Assembly: GCA_023014335.1 (NCBI GenBank) | Contig: JAECYW010000011.1 | Coordinates: forward strand, 62,001-126,000 | Reading direction: 5' to 3' | Source: Galerina marginata | Lineage: Eukaryota > Basidiomycota > Agaricomycetes > Agaricales > Galerinaceae | DNA: 64,000 nt | Part shown: piece by piece, positions 21,195-33,399 of the stretch | Layout: the number at the start of each line of letters is the position of its first letter | How positions within the stretch are numbered: position 1 is the first letter of the stretch | Program-made: the position numbers and the translations under genes | The notes under the pieces: generated by a model | Seen by the model: the letters and a program-made list of their open reading frames with translations, nothing else | What the model was told of the DNA's origin: nothing | The model's database searches: none

Positions 21195-22725
21195 CAGGTC
21201 TTCTCACAACGAGATCTGGCACTGTGAACTGCTACTCGAGTAGTATCTATTATGGACCTTACGACAAACGACTTACTTACTGCTTGAATCCCTCTTCGCC
21301 TTCTTTGCCGCTCCCTGCATCCCTCGAGAAACCAAAAGGTAAGGATCGAATGCAGTTTCATTTGGATTGCTTAATGGCTAACTTAGTTATCAAATCCCCA
21401 AAGTTGCGAACAAACTCGCCCAACCATGATGCGCGCCGTCCTATTTTTTGAGATCTATGTGCCAATGTCCCAACAGATTTCGGTTGGCCGAGGTGCGCGG
21501 AGTACAATGAGGCGATGCACTGGGTGAGGAAGACCCACAAGAAGACCCACGAGGTGCGTCACGAAACAAATTTACGAAGCTATGGGTCTCCTTTGAATTT
21601 TCTGTTGCTCCACGTGGCCTTCGATTGCTTCGAACTCCTGCAACGCCGTTCATCGTATTTTTAGTCATCTACGAGTTTCACCATCGTCCTGTTCTCATTC
21701 TGGAAATCAAGGACGATATCTGTGTCAATAGAGCTGATCTATGTCTTGAAATTAATGATACATGCGTCGGCGCTGTGCTTTCTCATTTCTTCCTACCTCG
21801 TTTGTGGTGACTGAGCTTCCTTGGAACTTCGCTTCACTTTTGCTGGGGCTTTTTCCACTCAGGAGCACTCGAAAATCGCCTTAGCCACAGCCACACTCCT
21901 CTCGCGACTTTGTTGCTGGCTCTGGGAGCGTGAAAATTCTCTTTCTGGAAGGGCTCGATCAAATGCCAAACAAAAGGTCAACAGGAGAAATGTTCAGGCT
22001 CTTGAGCAGAATCGCGAGCTGCTTGCTATTACTAGAATTGTTCAACAGGGATCCTTGCACAGTCTCGATCTTGCTAAAATATTAGCCGGCAAGTCTTTCT
22101 GTAGAAGAATGCTGCAGACATGAGGCGGATAACCAGGACATCGTGGAAATCTTGCTACTTAGCCCGACCTTCGGATGAGCTTAATTGACATAAGTGGAGA
22201 GCGCTGTACTTGCGATATGACTATAGATGATCAGACGAACAAAATACGGGCGTACTTGGGTGTCAATAACTGTGGCATGGGTTTCAAACACCTTCACAGA
22301 AGAACAGAAGAACGCCCAAGTCAAATAAATCAGAGTCTGGATAAATTACAACGTTTGAAGAGTTCCGCGCTTTGTTACAAATCTTGATTAATCTGGAAAT
22401 CTGGTTAGAATTTAAATAACAGATCGCACACGGGGCATTACATCAATTCTCTGTCCATTGGAGGAGTATGTTCCAGGGGGCACTGCGAAGGTCATGCTGT
22501 ACTTGTCAAACTTATATCTGAACATCGTTAATTTGGCTGGGCCTGTTGCATTTCATGCGCTAGAAGCAAGGTCGACTCGTTTAAATTAAACTGGCGAGAA
22601 CATCGGAAATCTAAGTACCGTGGACCTCAAATTTCAGACTGTACATTGAGGCTTCTCTATTTCGATACATTGAGTTTCTGAATCTCCATAAACGAAAAAT
22701 TGAAGATGTTAACAGTGCGTGGTTG
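21195..22725. other. no recognisable gene
   Basis: The right flank of the gypsy insertion continues the pre-insertion sequence for an unknown distance. Short open frames (100 codons at 21821 plus, 75 codons at 21441 minus, 70 codons at 22175 plus) carry no motif I can name. No RNA gene or repeat array is seen. Confidence 0.4.
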
Positions 22726-24564
22726 TTAGGCGCGCCTCTGGGCCTCGCCAAACCCAGCTGCCGAGGTCTGTCCGAGGTACCCTACTGCAGCGTGTTCTAC
22801 AAAACTCTTCTCTACAGCATGCTGTGCATTTTTCATCCTGTCTTGCATTTGGACCTCGGCTTCGGGATCTATGGTTGTGGGGCACAGGGTTGGCTGCTCT
22901 GTTTGCGTCGCACTGGTAAAAGAACTGTGCGCTTGAACGTCAGCAATGGCGTATTTCAATTGCGAAGTTATATGCGCCGCTGGAATTTCTTCCTCATTCG
23001 GGAGATAATTCCGCTCTGGGTCTGGTATACAAGATGTAAGCGAAATAATTATTGTAAAGTCAATCAAACCAACCGTGTAAAATTTGAACGTCCATTTCTT
23101 GGCGTATTCTTCGGTACAAAATAGTCAGGAGAAGTGAAAAGCTCTATAGCATAAGTCCAAAATTATTGGGATTGGCTTTTTAAAAAATGACAGGTTACCC
23201 ACGCAAAGCGACATAATCACGAGGACTGGAAGAATGGTGTAGACATCTGCCAAATATTCGGTCTTGTTAGCGTGGTCAATTCCCTTATTCAAATGTACTA
23301 AGTAACCTATGGTTGCACCTAGAGGATCATGTATTAGCTATATTTCTAAGTGAATTTAAAAGCAATAAAGCCTACCGAAACCGTCTGGTGCGCTGGGAAG
23401 ATTTGATCTGATAGAAGAAAAGGCAAATAATGCGCCAATTGGAACGACAAATATTTCTGCATATATTTTATGCGGTTGATAAACACATGTGGCTGCACAT
23501 ATCGTTAGAAATGCAGTTGCAGTCAGCCCTGAAAGATGACGAATGATCAAATCGGGAGACAAGTACTGCATCACAAACCATAGTGCTCACAGTTTGTGAC
23601 TGCAACCATCACCACAAACATCTTTGTACCCACCGATCTCTGTATTTGTAGAGTTAATTGTAGACTCTGTCCTAGATCACTTAACGAAACGAGTGAGTTC
23701 AAAAGCTCAATTTCGAAGTTTCTGCTTGATATTGTCAGTATTCCTTAAGGAGTAAGGAGCTCGATCAAATTGAACCACGTACACGGCAATTCCGAAAGAA
23801 TATGAAATTTCCACAGATTTAATAGGTCCCGCACCTACAACTTTTGTGTAGAATAAAAACGGGGCAAGGTACCTGGAATTGCTGAATAAAATATGTAGCG
23901 GCGAGTTGTTTTTTCGAACTTACTCATTGAACAGATAACTCTGGAAGTTCGCCTGCTTATAGAACGATTGTACTCGGATATTTTCTTTTGATGCAACGAG
24001 TTTTGTCAGGGTTCTGAAAGACTGATAGGTAGGGGTCAAATTTAAACAATATTCGGTGCCGTTCATTCGAAAGGCAGGATTATTGTCTAGGGGACCGTTC
24101 CATGAGGGACTGGCTGCATCCAGGTATGTACTACAAATGTAAACGAACACGGCATTAGTGTTGGAGATACTTATGAGAAGTGGTGATACTAACGTAGGTA
24201 TGTATATATCTGCTACTAAAGGATTTGAGCAGTTTATAGGCCCCGTAAAGTCGGGTACCAGTTCATGACTATCGTTCGTGCAATTGGATCCACTGACACA
24301 GCTTCCGCAGTCAGTGTGATCTAGTGAGGATTTTGTCTTGTTACGTTCCAATACTCGGAGTTGGGGAATGCCTACATCTGAAGGAAACTTGTCTTGTGTG
24401 GTGATAGCAGGAGCTTGAAACTGCAGAGGTTTGACTGTCAGGTGGGACGCAGAAGTTACGAAGGTAATGGTACAAGTCGCGACGAGGGCAATCCAGTATA
24501 AGAAGAACTTGATGAAGTTCTGTGAAAATTGGGCTCTGCCGACGAGTTTTGATACGTTCACCAT
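22726..24564 (-). CDS. polytopic membrane protein, DUF4436-like, seven exons
   Basis: Predicted integral membrane glycoprotein of 498 residues; function unknown. Exons (minus): 24564-23924, 23872-23783, 23721-23591, 23528-23376, 23318-23203, 23143-23074, 23021-22726. All six junctions are GT-AG and in phase, and the total is 1497 nt with no internal stop. An N-terminal helix (about residues 19-40) is followed by a roughly 250-residue extracytoplasmic region with paired cysteines and several NxS/T sites. Three C-terminal helices (MFVVMVAVTNWLTATAFL; IFVVPIGALFAFSSI; ILPVLVIMSLCSFSLLLTIL) lead to a hydrophilic tail. The VVPIGALFAF...NLPSAPDGFG...ILPVLVIMS pattern is what I recall from fungal DUF4436 proteins; that name is from memory. 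The gene looks intact and is transcribed in the same direction as the glycoprotein gene upstream. Confidence 0.7.
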
Positions 24565-24866
24565 GGAAAAAGTGGGTTGAGAAAGAAATTTCTTCTTCCC
24601 TCTTCCTTAAGTAAGTTCCAGGCATCCGATGTGAATGAACTGGTGAAAGTATGCAATTGATTTGGATTGGCAAGCGGTAATATCCACCGTGACAGGAGCC
24701 ATTCAACCTATAAGTCCGAGTCTCCCGAGTACCGTCTATTTATTATTCCGCGGAAGATAATATATGACCCCTACAAGCATGCCAATATTCGGTTTGTTGT
24801 ACGAAATGAAAATCTACGAAGTTAGGGAAATGAAGAACGGTTTCTTGCTGACATCTGAACATCGTT

Positions 24867-26116
24867 CTAAAGCATTGTGTAAATGGAGAACATGACCAAA
24901 AGGAATAGACGAGGAATGTAGTAGACGTTCGTTATTTTCCTGGAATCCCAGTTCTTAGCTGGCTCTAATGGGACAGTGGGATCGGGAATAGCGAAGGCAT
25001 CAAACTGGCCAACACTGCTAGGCGTGGCTCCCTGTGGTGTGTCGAGGGAGGGTCCAAGGAACACCAGCATGACATTATGATTTTGCTGAAGCTGATATCC
25101 CGGCGGAGTGGCGATAAATGGGGGAAAATGCAGAGGATAACAGAAAGGAAGGGATTCATTTCCCGGTCCAGAGAAAGTGTCGATTGTAGATGTTGTATTG
25201 AACCCGTCCACTATGACGGAAAATGTTCCGCCGTTCGGAGACGTAGCGGTGTGAATCATGATGCTTGGCCCTTAAATATGATATTAGCACTTATTAGACG
25301 CTCAGAACTTCCAGACTTGCCGGCATAGTTAAATGATATGGTAGAGTTGACCGTGTTTGTGACATGAAGGATTTTCCCGAGGTGCATTCAAAATCGCCTT
25401 CGGAAAGAGTCCAAGCCTCCGGGGGGCTGTATACGATACTCTTGTCGCTCCCCACAATTGGAGTTGAGGAGGGGACAAGCCCTGTAGTAGCCGATGGGAT
25501 AGATGATGCTGTCGTTCCATATGCATCGATGCACTGGATGATATTATCCATTCCATCATTGAAACAGGACGTTCCAATGGCTAGGAATCAAAATAAAATC
25601 AGTATTGTAGGCGATCAGTAATACTCTTTCGAGACGTACGGCAACAAAATCCACTTATCCCTAGCTCTAAGTCACATCTGACTGAACAAATACCCAATCC
25701 ATTAATGAAACGTAGAAAACGGCTGTCGAACGGCAAGCTCACATAGGTATGGGTCGGCGCAGGGTGTACGATCGAACCCTGAAATTTGATTCTCTGTTGG
25801 ACTTTCGCAAATAGGAATTCCACGGTGATAGTTGCAGAAGAGCCTGTTGGAGGGGAAAAAAACCATGTCAAATACAACCTTAGACAAGGGGATAATTTTA
25901 CCCTGAGGTACAGCAGGACGGGCCTGGTCCACAAGGTGTGGAGTCCGCACTGCAATTTGTCTGTGACATTTATAAACTGTTAAGTCTCTAGTCAAACTGA
26001 CACAAAAGGCGACTCACCGATACAGCAGAGATTTCTCCACCTGTGGGTTTGTTGGCTACGACAGTTCGGAAAGCCACGGCCAACATGATTGCTCGGATAA
26101 TTTCAAAGCGAGTCAT
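24867..26116 (-). CDS. secreted, probably GPI-anchored glycoprotein (exon model partial)
   Basis: Multi-exon gene. Exon 1 is 26116-26018: a signal-like start with hydrophobic MLAVAF, then a clean GTGAGT donor. The next exon begins at 25976. Later exons around 25580-25325 and 25270-24867 encode Cys-containing, Thr/Ser-rich sequence (FNDGMDNIIQC, YSPPEAWTLSEGD) and a beta-sandwich-like module (NSTISFNYAG, GGTFSVIVDGFNTTST). The C terminus ends in a hydrophobic run (IPRLFLLVMFSIYTML) typical of a GPI-attachment signal. The module resembles extracellular domains common in agaricomycete proteins of unknown function. Between ECTSGK and HVTNTVNST the frame must shift by one base at the A4 run (T4 at 25372-25375 on the plus strand), so this is either an error, a mutation or an unrecognised short intron. 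The middle exons at 25600-25976 are uncertain. Confidence 0.5.
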
Positions 26117-26801
26117 AGTGGTCGTTCAAGTAGAATCAACGAGCTTTCAGAAACAAGGACTTGTATCGATCTAATGTTCAAGCAAGTCTTACTCTCTTGT
26201 TTAAATACGAATTCCTGCCCTAAAAAAAAGAAAATGGCGTCGAGATTCGAACTTTAAGGTTTAATGTGCAAAAATCAAAATTCAAGGCATTTCTTAACGC
26301 ACAGCCAGACCAAGTATTTCGTCTTCGGGCATGAAGTATGTCTAGAACCACTGAAAATTTAATTTGCAACGACAGTTAATTTCGATCGTCTTTCACGCCT
26401 GCAGTGACTAACCCAAATATCACTCCTTACACAAGGGGCGTCGCGGAGGCGCAAATGCACCGAACCCACAGCGTGCCAGAAATCTCCGCGACAAACTGGA
26501 CACGAAAGATCCAGCCTTCGCCCCCAGGCAGGAGTCATTTTAATTTCTGTTCAATGACTTTCCTTGTGATCAAGGAAAGCAGAATACAGCGTGGATACGC
26601 ATTTAAAACTACGGCTAACACCTTATTACCCTAGAGGTACTCACGAACGTTATTACAACTTTCAGGCTTTCCGAGTTTCTGCGTCAAAAAGTAACTTGTA
26701 ATGACTACGGCAAGAACTACCGTTATTTATCCTCAGGAGTTGAGACAAAATGTTCACTGCAGGAACAAGATAACATCAGCAAAACGTCAAGTAAGTTTCC
26801 G
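26117..26801. other. no recognisable gene
   Basis: Upstream region of the glycoprotein gene. I see no gene or structured repeat up to the foldback at 26802. Confidence 0.4.
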
Positions 26802-26871
26802 GTTTTCTTCGGTTTTTTGGGTTTTCTGGGTTCTCGAAAACCTGAAAACCCTAAAACCTGAAAACTGACGA
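26802..26871. repeat. G/T-rich foldback, left edge of the Plavaka unit
   Basis: Imperfect inverted repeat: GGTTTTCTTCGGTTTTTTGG-type sequence, then its complement pattern GAAAACCTGAAAACCCTAAA. An inverted counterpart of the same layout lies at 33105-33175, on the far side of the transposase/companion gene pair. Confidence 0.55.
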
Positions 26872-26923
26872 GCGTCTTCCTAGAACTCTAGTCTACACTG
26901 ATAGAAAGTACAAATAAAGGTAT

Positions 26924-29900
26924 TTAGGCTAAAGTAATAAATTCGTGGGCGTGGTGATCAACATAATGGTTAACAAAGAAGGAATTGAAGCTGTCAAGAG
27001 CGTCATGATGGCTAAAGTCCTCAGGAACACGCGAAGACCCATAGACGGGCAAGAGATGGCACCCTCAAGCAATGGTGTCAATATCAATGACTTCAACAGT
27101 CGGTTGCCGTCTCCTATCAAGCTCTAGCTCAACAGTCCACATGCCTGTATCGCGATCCGGCTCTTCGTCATGCACAAACCAGTTGATAAGTGCACATGAC
27201 ATTGTTTGCTCTCGATAACGGAACGAGAAGAAAAGGAGGATTCGTCCAACCTCCATGCCCTCCATCCCACGCTTTGACTCGTCGAGCACAACAAAGACAG
27301 TGTCACGACGTTCGTGGCCATGAAAAGACGGAGTTGAGCGAATGCGTTCACGGCGGAAGCCCCCAGCCCCACATAGATCACTTGGTGCATAGTAGATCGC
27401 CACCGCAGAGTGATACACCTTGATATCACCATAAAATGGCGGTAAATCTTCGAGTTCGAGGGGTGGTTGTTGATCGGGATATCTAAGTGTATAGAGGAAT
27501 CGGCGGAGAGCCTGGGGGAACTTTGGTTGGTGGATGAACTTGGTGAGATCATACAGATTGCGGGGATAGCATGGTTCTGGAACATGTTATTCAATGGTTA
27601 ATGGATGGAGGATGGCTCGGAAAATTGAACACACCTGTCTTTGCTGCGAGCTTAACTTCAGACAAGGCACCGGAAGATGTCCCTGACGTCGGACCTTCAT
27701 CGTCATCGTCATCAGCATTCCCTTCATCGTGGTGTGCAGGCAGCTCAGCAATGGTGTCTTTGTCCTCGGACTTAATGTGCTCCATGTAAGATGATGTTGT
27801 ACCGGCCAACATACCCCTCCGAGCAAATTCACGGTGAAGTGCAGCCATTTTGTCCATCCGGACAAGGGTCCGCAGCATTTGAATAAGTGCACGGTATCGA
27901 CTGGATCGACGCCACGGCTCCTTTACGGCTTTGATGTGCTTGGACTCAGTGATTGAAGAGCAAAGCCCGTTAGGAGAGCCAAAGAGACGAATTAAATAAA
28001 AGTAATGGAGAAGGGCGTGTTGACGTGGAAGAGATATTGAGGCTCGGACTCCTGCTGCAATGAAAATGTTTCGAAGTATGTGGAACCTTTCAACGCACAA
28101 CCGAAAATGTTCGAGAGCCGGACCGGTGATCGCATTGCGGCGGGCTATGTAACATGCATCCATGAAAGCTGCAATGCACTGGACCATAGACGATGGTAAA
28201 TAACCTGCTATTGCTGCAAGATATACCTATTAGAATGATGTGAGCCTTTCCGAACATACTGCTGTCTTTGAAAGGCACAAACCTTCATCAAGGCTTTCGA
28301 ATCATCACCTGTCCATTGATGATAATCCCGCCCATCAGGGAATCGACGAAGGCCGGGATAAGGAGGAACTGCCGAGATACTAAATGTCCTGTTAGAGTGC
28401 CATAAGACGTGCCTTGAAATGAAATTCTTACCGATGGTCAATGTCTTCAATGATCTCCAAAGCAAGTGCTTCACCATGCACATGAATTAAATATTCGCCC
28501 ACCCATGTTACAAGATGGTCTTTGAAGATGCCCTTGATCAGTTGGTGTAGAAGGTCAGGAGCAAGGAGTTCGTGGATATCAGCTCTCGGAAATCCATGAG
28601 TGAAGGGCTAAGATAAGTTTCAGTCGGTCAATTGCCACCAAAACTGTCAAACAACGACAAACCACTATGTCATTCCGAATCCCAAAGTCATCCCAAAGAA
28701 TACCTGGGTCAAAGTTCTTGACTAGCAGGTCTGTTTTTTCATGTGAACGACGATGACTTCCAGGACTATCAAGGTTATCTGGCTTTGCGTCACATCTAGA
28801 ACTCGAAGATGAGTACGACAACAGCAAAAGACCGTGGAAGTTAACGTACTTAGGACACCAACCATAGACTGTTCCAGCCAGCCAAACCTGCTCCGGGTAG
28901 TCGGCGATGTACGGTCCAAGGCCAAAAATTGCGCGACGGAAATGTCCGTCTGGACATTTGATGACTTTGTATTTCTCCATATATGCCTTGAGGGGCTCAA
29001 ACACGATCTCGAGGCATTTATGGTAAAGTTGGCGGCAGAACCATTGAAATTCAGGCCGCTTGCGTTGGCGCTTGCTGGCTGAAAGAGTGAATTAACAATG
29101 AGAACATGAGGTGGTAAGCGATGTGAAACAACGAACCTTTAGGTATTGGAAGGAAAGCAACAGGAAGCACCCCGTTCCCGTGTCCGCGGCGAGCTGTATT
29201 TGTGATAGGTCCTGGTGAAATGTAAACTGGGTGATATTCTTGATGACCAGTCGCCACGGAAACAGTCGTTTTGTCACTTCCAGCGACGACAGGTACAAAC
29301 ATACAGCCGTGTGTGGATGGGTCTTTCGCAATTTTGTCCTAGAAGTTAAGATACTTGTGAGTACGTTGAAGGTCAATGAAAGCCGAAAAACTTACTGCTT
29401 GATCCTTCGCCCAATTTCCTGACATAAGGTTTGAGTACACGTGATTGCCTTGACTGTCGAACTCTTCATAAGGGGTGTAGTTTATCTTGCCGTCGAAGAC
29501 AGACGTAGCCAGTTGCTGTTCAAGGACAAGTAATGCATCACGTGTGTTGAGTTCATATGTTTCTTCCATCCATCGAGGCGGAATAGGTGGCTTTGGACCG
29601 TCATAAGAAAACTTGTAACATTTCCATGGTGCATCGCCAGTTTGTACGGCATCAATGGTTGCATACAGATCCTCAGCATTTCGCCATGGGATATCTTCAG
29701 CCATCGGGTGCTCAGCTGACTCGGAGTACTTGACAATCATGGCGCGCCAGAGCTCCAGGCCTTCCAGGATGTCAGACTTAGAAGACTGCAGGCGAACATA
29801 ATGATAGTAAGCCCAGTCAAATTCAAGGCGATCATTAAATGGTGCCCATGGGTTTTCCGATGCATTATCAGCAGGCTTAGTGGGTGGAGGTTGATGATTA

Positions 29901-30238
29901 GGTTGCTTGAGGAAGTTTCCATCCTTGTCGCAAGGTCGCGCTTATAAGAAATGTTGTCAGCCAGATTTCAAAACGAAAGCATGTGCAAATGTACCATCAA
30001 GAAATGGGTGGTTGATAATCTTGTGTCGGGCGGACTCGGCTGGAGTTGAGAAGGGAGGATGCTTAGCATCTGTATGACGAGAAAGTCCACCACGCGAGCG
30101 GCAGGTCTGGCCACATATTGAGCAGTCGTAGAAAGGCATATAAAATCCGCAGAGTAAGAAGGCAAGCGTGACTTTGGGGTGTCGGAAAACAGTGTAAACT
30201 TTGGGGAAAAACAAACAAGAGACGCCATGACCAGACAC
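26924..30238 (-). pseudogene. Plavaka-family transposase, late nonsense codon
   Basis: Multi-exon transposase of the fungal Plavaka group. In order: a C2H2-like finger (CSICGQTCRSRGGLSRHTDAKH, C to H) near 30110; MYATIDA-like LYATIDAVQTGDAPW; MSGNWAKDQA; VAGSDKTTVSVATGHQEY; CPDGHFRR...GLGPYIADYPEQ; GLRRFPDGRDYHQWTGDDSK; LPRQHALLHY; NGLCSSITESKHIKAVKEPW; and acidic DDDDDEG. The C-terminal domain with RREHIR-like RRERIRSTPSFH follows, then TGMW and DIDTIA. Directly after DIDTIA the frame has TGA (27067-27065) where the family has Arg; it then continues in the same frame through HLLPVYG to a natural stop at 26926-26924. A single C-to-T change could explain it, removing about 45 residues. The other parts look splice-compatible but I did not verify every junction. 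Confidence 0.8.
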
Positions 30239-30377
30239 GCAAATCAGCCAACTTTGAGAAATTTCCAGATCATTCTATTGCTCAACCGTTCAGACATCTG
30301 CGTAACCTTTGACACGTTTCAACACAACACATATCCCCACACACTACCTCTACACTCAAACATCTGTCAGTGACCTC
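30239..30377. promoter_or_regulatory. divergent promoter region of the Plavaka unit
   Basis: Only about 140 bp separate the start of the transposase (minus, 30238 or slightly inside) from the companion gene's start (plus, 30378). The two genes must share a bidirectional promoter. I see no clear TATA box. Confidence 0.45.
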
Positions 30378-32868
30378 ATGGCTAAAGCGCGGGCAACAGG
30401 CAATGCCAACAAAGGTGCTAAGTCTAGTCAACAAAGTCAGGCAGAACAAAACTCAAGTAACAAGGAAGAAGCGACGTACAACTTAGAATCCCAACGCACA
30501 ACTGAACAAGAACCTCCACGCAAAGGTCGAGGCCGTCCGAAAAAGATCACAGCTGCTGACGCGCCTATTGCCAGCGTGGACGAAGGACCAGCGACGACAG
30601 AAGCTGTACCAACGAAACGAGTTCGGAAGGCAGCTACTGAGGCAGACACACAACCAGCCGCCAAACGTAAAAAGGCAGACGAAGCTGCCGCCGAGTATCT
30701 GCCACTGCAGCCTGGAAAGGCTGCCACCTCACGTCGAGCTGCAGATATCGCTCTCCGAGATGCACTCCCAGATCGCAAAGGACGTAATGTCCATCCTGCT
30801 CCACCGAAGCCTACACGACGCAGTTCCCAACAAGTTAAGGCTGAACAAGAGGAAAAGAGGAGGGCCCTCGAGAAGAAGATTCGGGAGTTGGAGGAAGCGA
30901 AACGTCTGCTTGCTGAAATGAACGTGTCAGAGGACATCAACGACGACATGATGGATGAGGATAACCCACAGCGTCTTTCGGCAGCCCTTCGTAAACGTTC
31001 ACATGTAGAGCTTGAGAGCGATAGCGGGGATGAAGAGTCATTCGACTTTGGAGAGGTTGACAAAATGTTGATTTCGTCAGACGGTGAGGACGAGATCCGG
31101 GAGCCAGAGCCTGTTCAAGACACTGCAGTAAGTTTGGATAACATTAGCTGGGACAGAGATGGAAGACTGACCAACTGTTTAGGCAAAAACAGGAAGAAAG
31201 AAAGTGAAAGTAACGTTGCGGAAGGACGTCGAGGACATGGTGCGAGTGATGCATGGGCAAGATGATGGTCGGAAAAGCAAGGGAATGAAACCCACTGACC
31301 TTAAGTACGTGTGATTTGACAGCATGTTGTTATCAGTGATTGATCAACTGATTGTTCCATATCGAGTAGGTTTCCCACTTTGGATGCCGAACCAAAAAAG
31401 TACGAACGTTCGGGCTTACGCAAAGACTTGAAAGCAAAGAAGGTCGAGGAGACTTTTGACCCCTTTCAGAGTGGTGGTTTAGACGACGAGGATGCATCTT
31501 CCACTCGTCCTTCCTTCCCTCGTACTCAAAAACCTCTGCCTGAGCTTCGTGCTCTGGTAGGCAAAGACATTGACCTTAAGCGAGATTATTCTCGGAAAAA
31601 TAATGTGGGTCTTTTCTCACTTCTCATTTCTGCCCTTACTGACCTCTTGACATCTTGTCAGCTCGTTCAAATCAAGGAAGAAGGTGGCGAAGATGAGAAA
31701 GTACCCATTAAGAGGACCCAGAAGGCGAAGAAGGTGCGGAATTTCACTGACTTTGCTTCAAAAATACCAACACCCCACCTACATTAGATTAAGGATCCAA
31801 ACCCCGCGCAGGGGACCGGCCGTCAACCAAAGACTGTTCCTTCCAATCAGACGGCGGCTGGGTCAAGCGGCGGGAATGGCGTGAACACCGCTGACTACTT
31901 CGTTAAGGATCGACGATGGGCGCGCATCTTCCTCCCTTCACTGACTCACGCTCTATACACATCCCGCGAGCCCTTCGAACACTTCAGGTCTGACTCACCA
32001 GAATTTCTCGCAACTGTACAAGCTGCCTTCAATGCCTCCTTTGGCAATATTGATTTCACCTTGTCCTTCGATGATGCTGTCACTGTCGCGGTATGGCAAA
32101 TTTCCAGTCATTGCCTCCAGGTTCTAACATTTCCCAGGCCTACAACCGCATCAAGTCCAGAAAGTCAGTATTGGCAAGCGATATTCTTGAACTTGTCATG
32201 AAATTTTTCAACGGACCCGAATTTACCGACCAGCCCGCAGCAATTCGTCAATATGCTCAGTGGGCGTTAAGATATGGAGGGCCGGCCTACTACAAAGTGC
32301 CTACCCCGAAGGAATGGAAGGGTTTGAATAAGTCAGACCCGGATTATAAGGTATGCTTGTCCGACCAACCTGTTTCTCAGTCAACTTATATGGCAGCAGG
32401 CTCCAGAAGGCTTCCTCGAGTCCCAGTTTATAACCCCGATTGCCCAGCAATATCTCAAGTATGCTACGAACTCAGCCCTCAGCCCTGCTATCGGTCGAAA
32501 GAACCCACCTGAAGGTCTCTATGCATTGATCTTGGTCGCAGTATGTTCATTTTTATTTCTCTAGTATTTTTCGGGAGTTGACTCAGGCTTTTATGGAGAT
32601 TGAACGTGCATTTGTCGCGCATATAAAGGGCACCTTTGCGAAACCAGCTCAATTCAACTCCGACAATAGCGCGAAACTGCTTCAAGACTTCTTCAAAATT
32701 ATCGATAAACTGAAGGAAGAACGCTGGTCCACTATCTTGCAGTTCTCAGGTGGTGACGAGGACGAGGTCTCAGATGCGGCGGAAGGTAGCATCCTGCAAG
32801 CGGACCTCTCTATGATATCAGCTTACCGCGCCGGCATGTATGCCTCGTCTAGCCCTGTCAAACCTTGA
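30378..32868 (+). CDS. companion gene of the Plavaka unit: AT-hook/coiled-coil protein, intact multi-exon
   Basis: Function unknown; probably nuclear and DNA-binding. The first exon (30378-31127, Met chosen at 30378 for the MAKARATG start) carries an AT-hook-like core KGRGRPKK, a second basic patch, a charged coiled coil (about EEKRRALEKKIRELEEAKRL) and an acidic region. Introns, all in phase: 31128-31182, 31305-31369, and further ones near 31603-31660, 31735-31790, 32091-32138, 32350-32394 and 32540-32587. Downstream exons encode DYFVKDRRWARIFLP, AYNRIKSRKSVLASDILELV, QYAQWALRYGGPAYYKVPTP and ERAFVAHIKGTF. This is a recurring agaricomycete protein type that I recognise but cannot name. No stop or frameshift was found, unlike in the transposase next to it. 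Confidence 0.7.
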
Positions 32869-33104
32869 AGCCCAGTTCCTTTTTATATCGCATTCTCTTC
32901 CACTAGAACACACAACTTAGATAACTATGTCTTACTCCTAATTCTTCCTTTTCAACGCTATTGAAACTTTGATTTTCGCTGTAACTAGTCTATATAGTCC
33001 TCGAGTAGTCTTCTCTTTAAGTTTTATTTTCGTCGGTTTCGTAGGTTTCTTAGGTTTTTGTACCCTGCAGACCAGTGAGGTTTTCGGGAGATGGGACATG
33101 GGTT

Positions 33105-33175
33105 CGAAAGTTCCCAGTTTCATGGTTTTTTACGGTTTTTTCGGGTTTTTTGAGCTAAAAAACCCAAAAACCTCG
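33105..33175. repeat. G/T-rich foldback, right edge of the Plavaka unit
   Basis: Pattern GGTTTTTTACGGTTTTTTCG followed by its complement AAAAAACCCAAAAACC around a GAGCT centre. Read on the minus strand it parallels the foldback at 26802-26871. Confidence 0.55.
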
Positions 33176-33399
33176 AAATCCACGATTACTGATGAACCAT
33201 CACCAACATAGGAGGTCTGACGGACGATCAGATAGGTATAAAAGTGAGAAATTGTAATGAGCTACAATAGCGTGAGACAGGTTAACCGATCTAAGATATG
33301 CTGAGGCAGAACTTCGGCAGCTTGAAAGTGGTAGGGCGCTTGTTGACGGGGAACTAAGGATGTGGAGTCGCGGTGTCCCCATTCAAGTTTCCTAAAATA

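Larger units (their letters stand above)
26802..33182. mobile_element. Plavaka (CACTA-related) DNA transposon unit, limits approximate
   Basis: Contains a Plavaka transposase gene and a divergently transcribed companion gene between similar G/T-rich foldbacks. I could not identify a target-site duplication or exact terminal bases, so the ends are inferred from the foldbacks. Confidence 0.5.

Noticed and set aside
26840..26870. CCCTAAAACC as telomere-like repeat
   Set aside because: Only a single CCCTAA occurs, within an imperfect G/T-A/C foldback; no TTAGGG array exists.
30437..31063. Minus-strand 208-codon open frame
   Set aside because: It is antisense to the companion gene's first exon, where the plus strand has an AT-hook, a coiled coil and in-phase introns.
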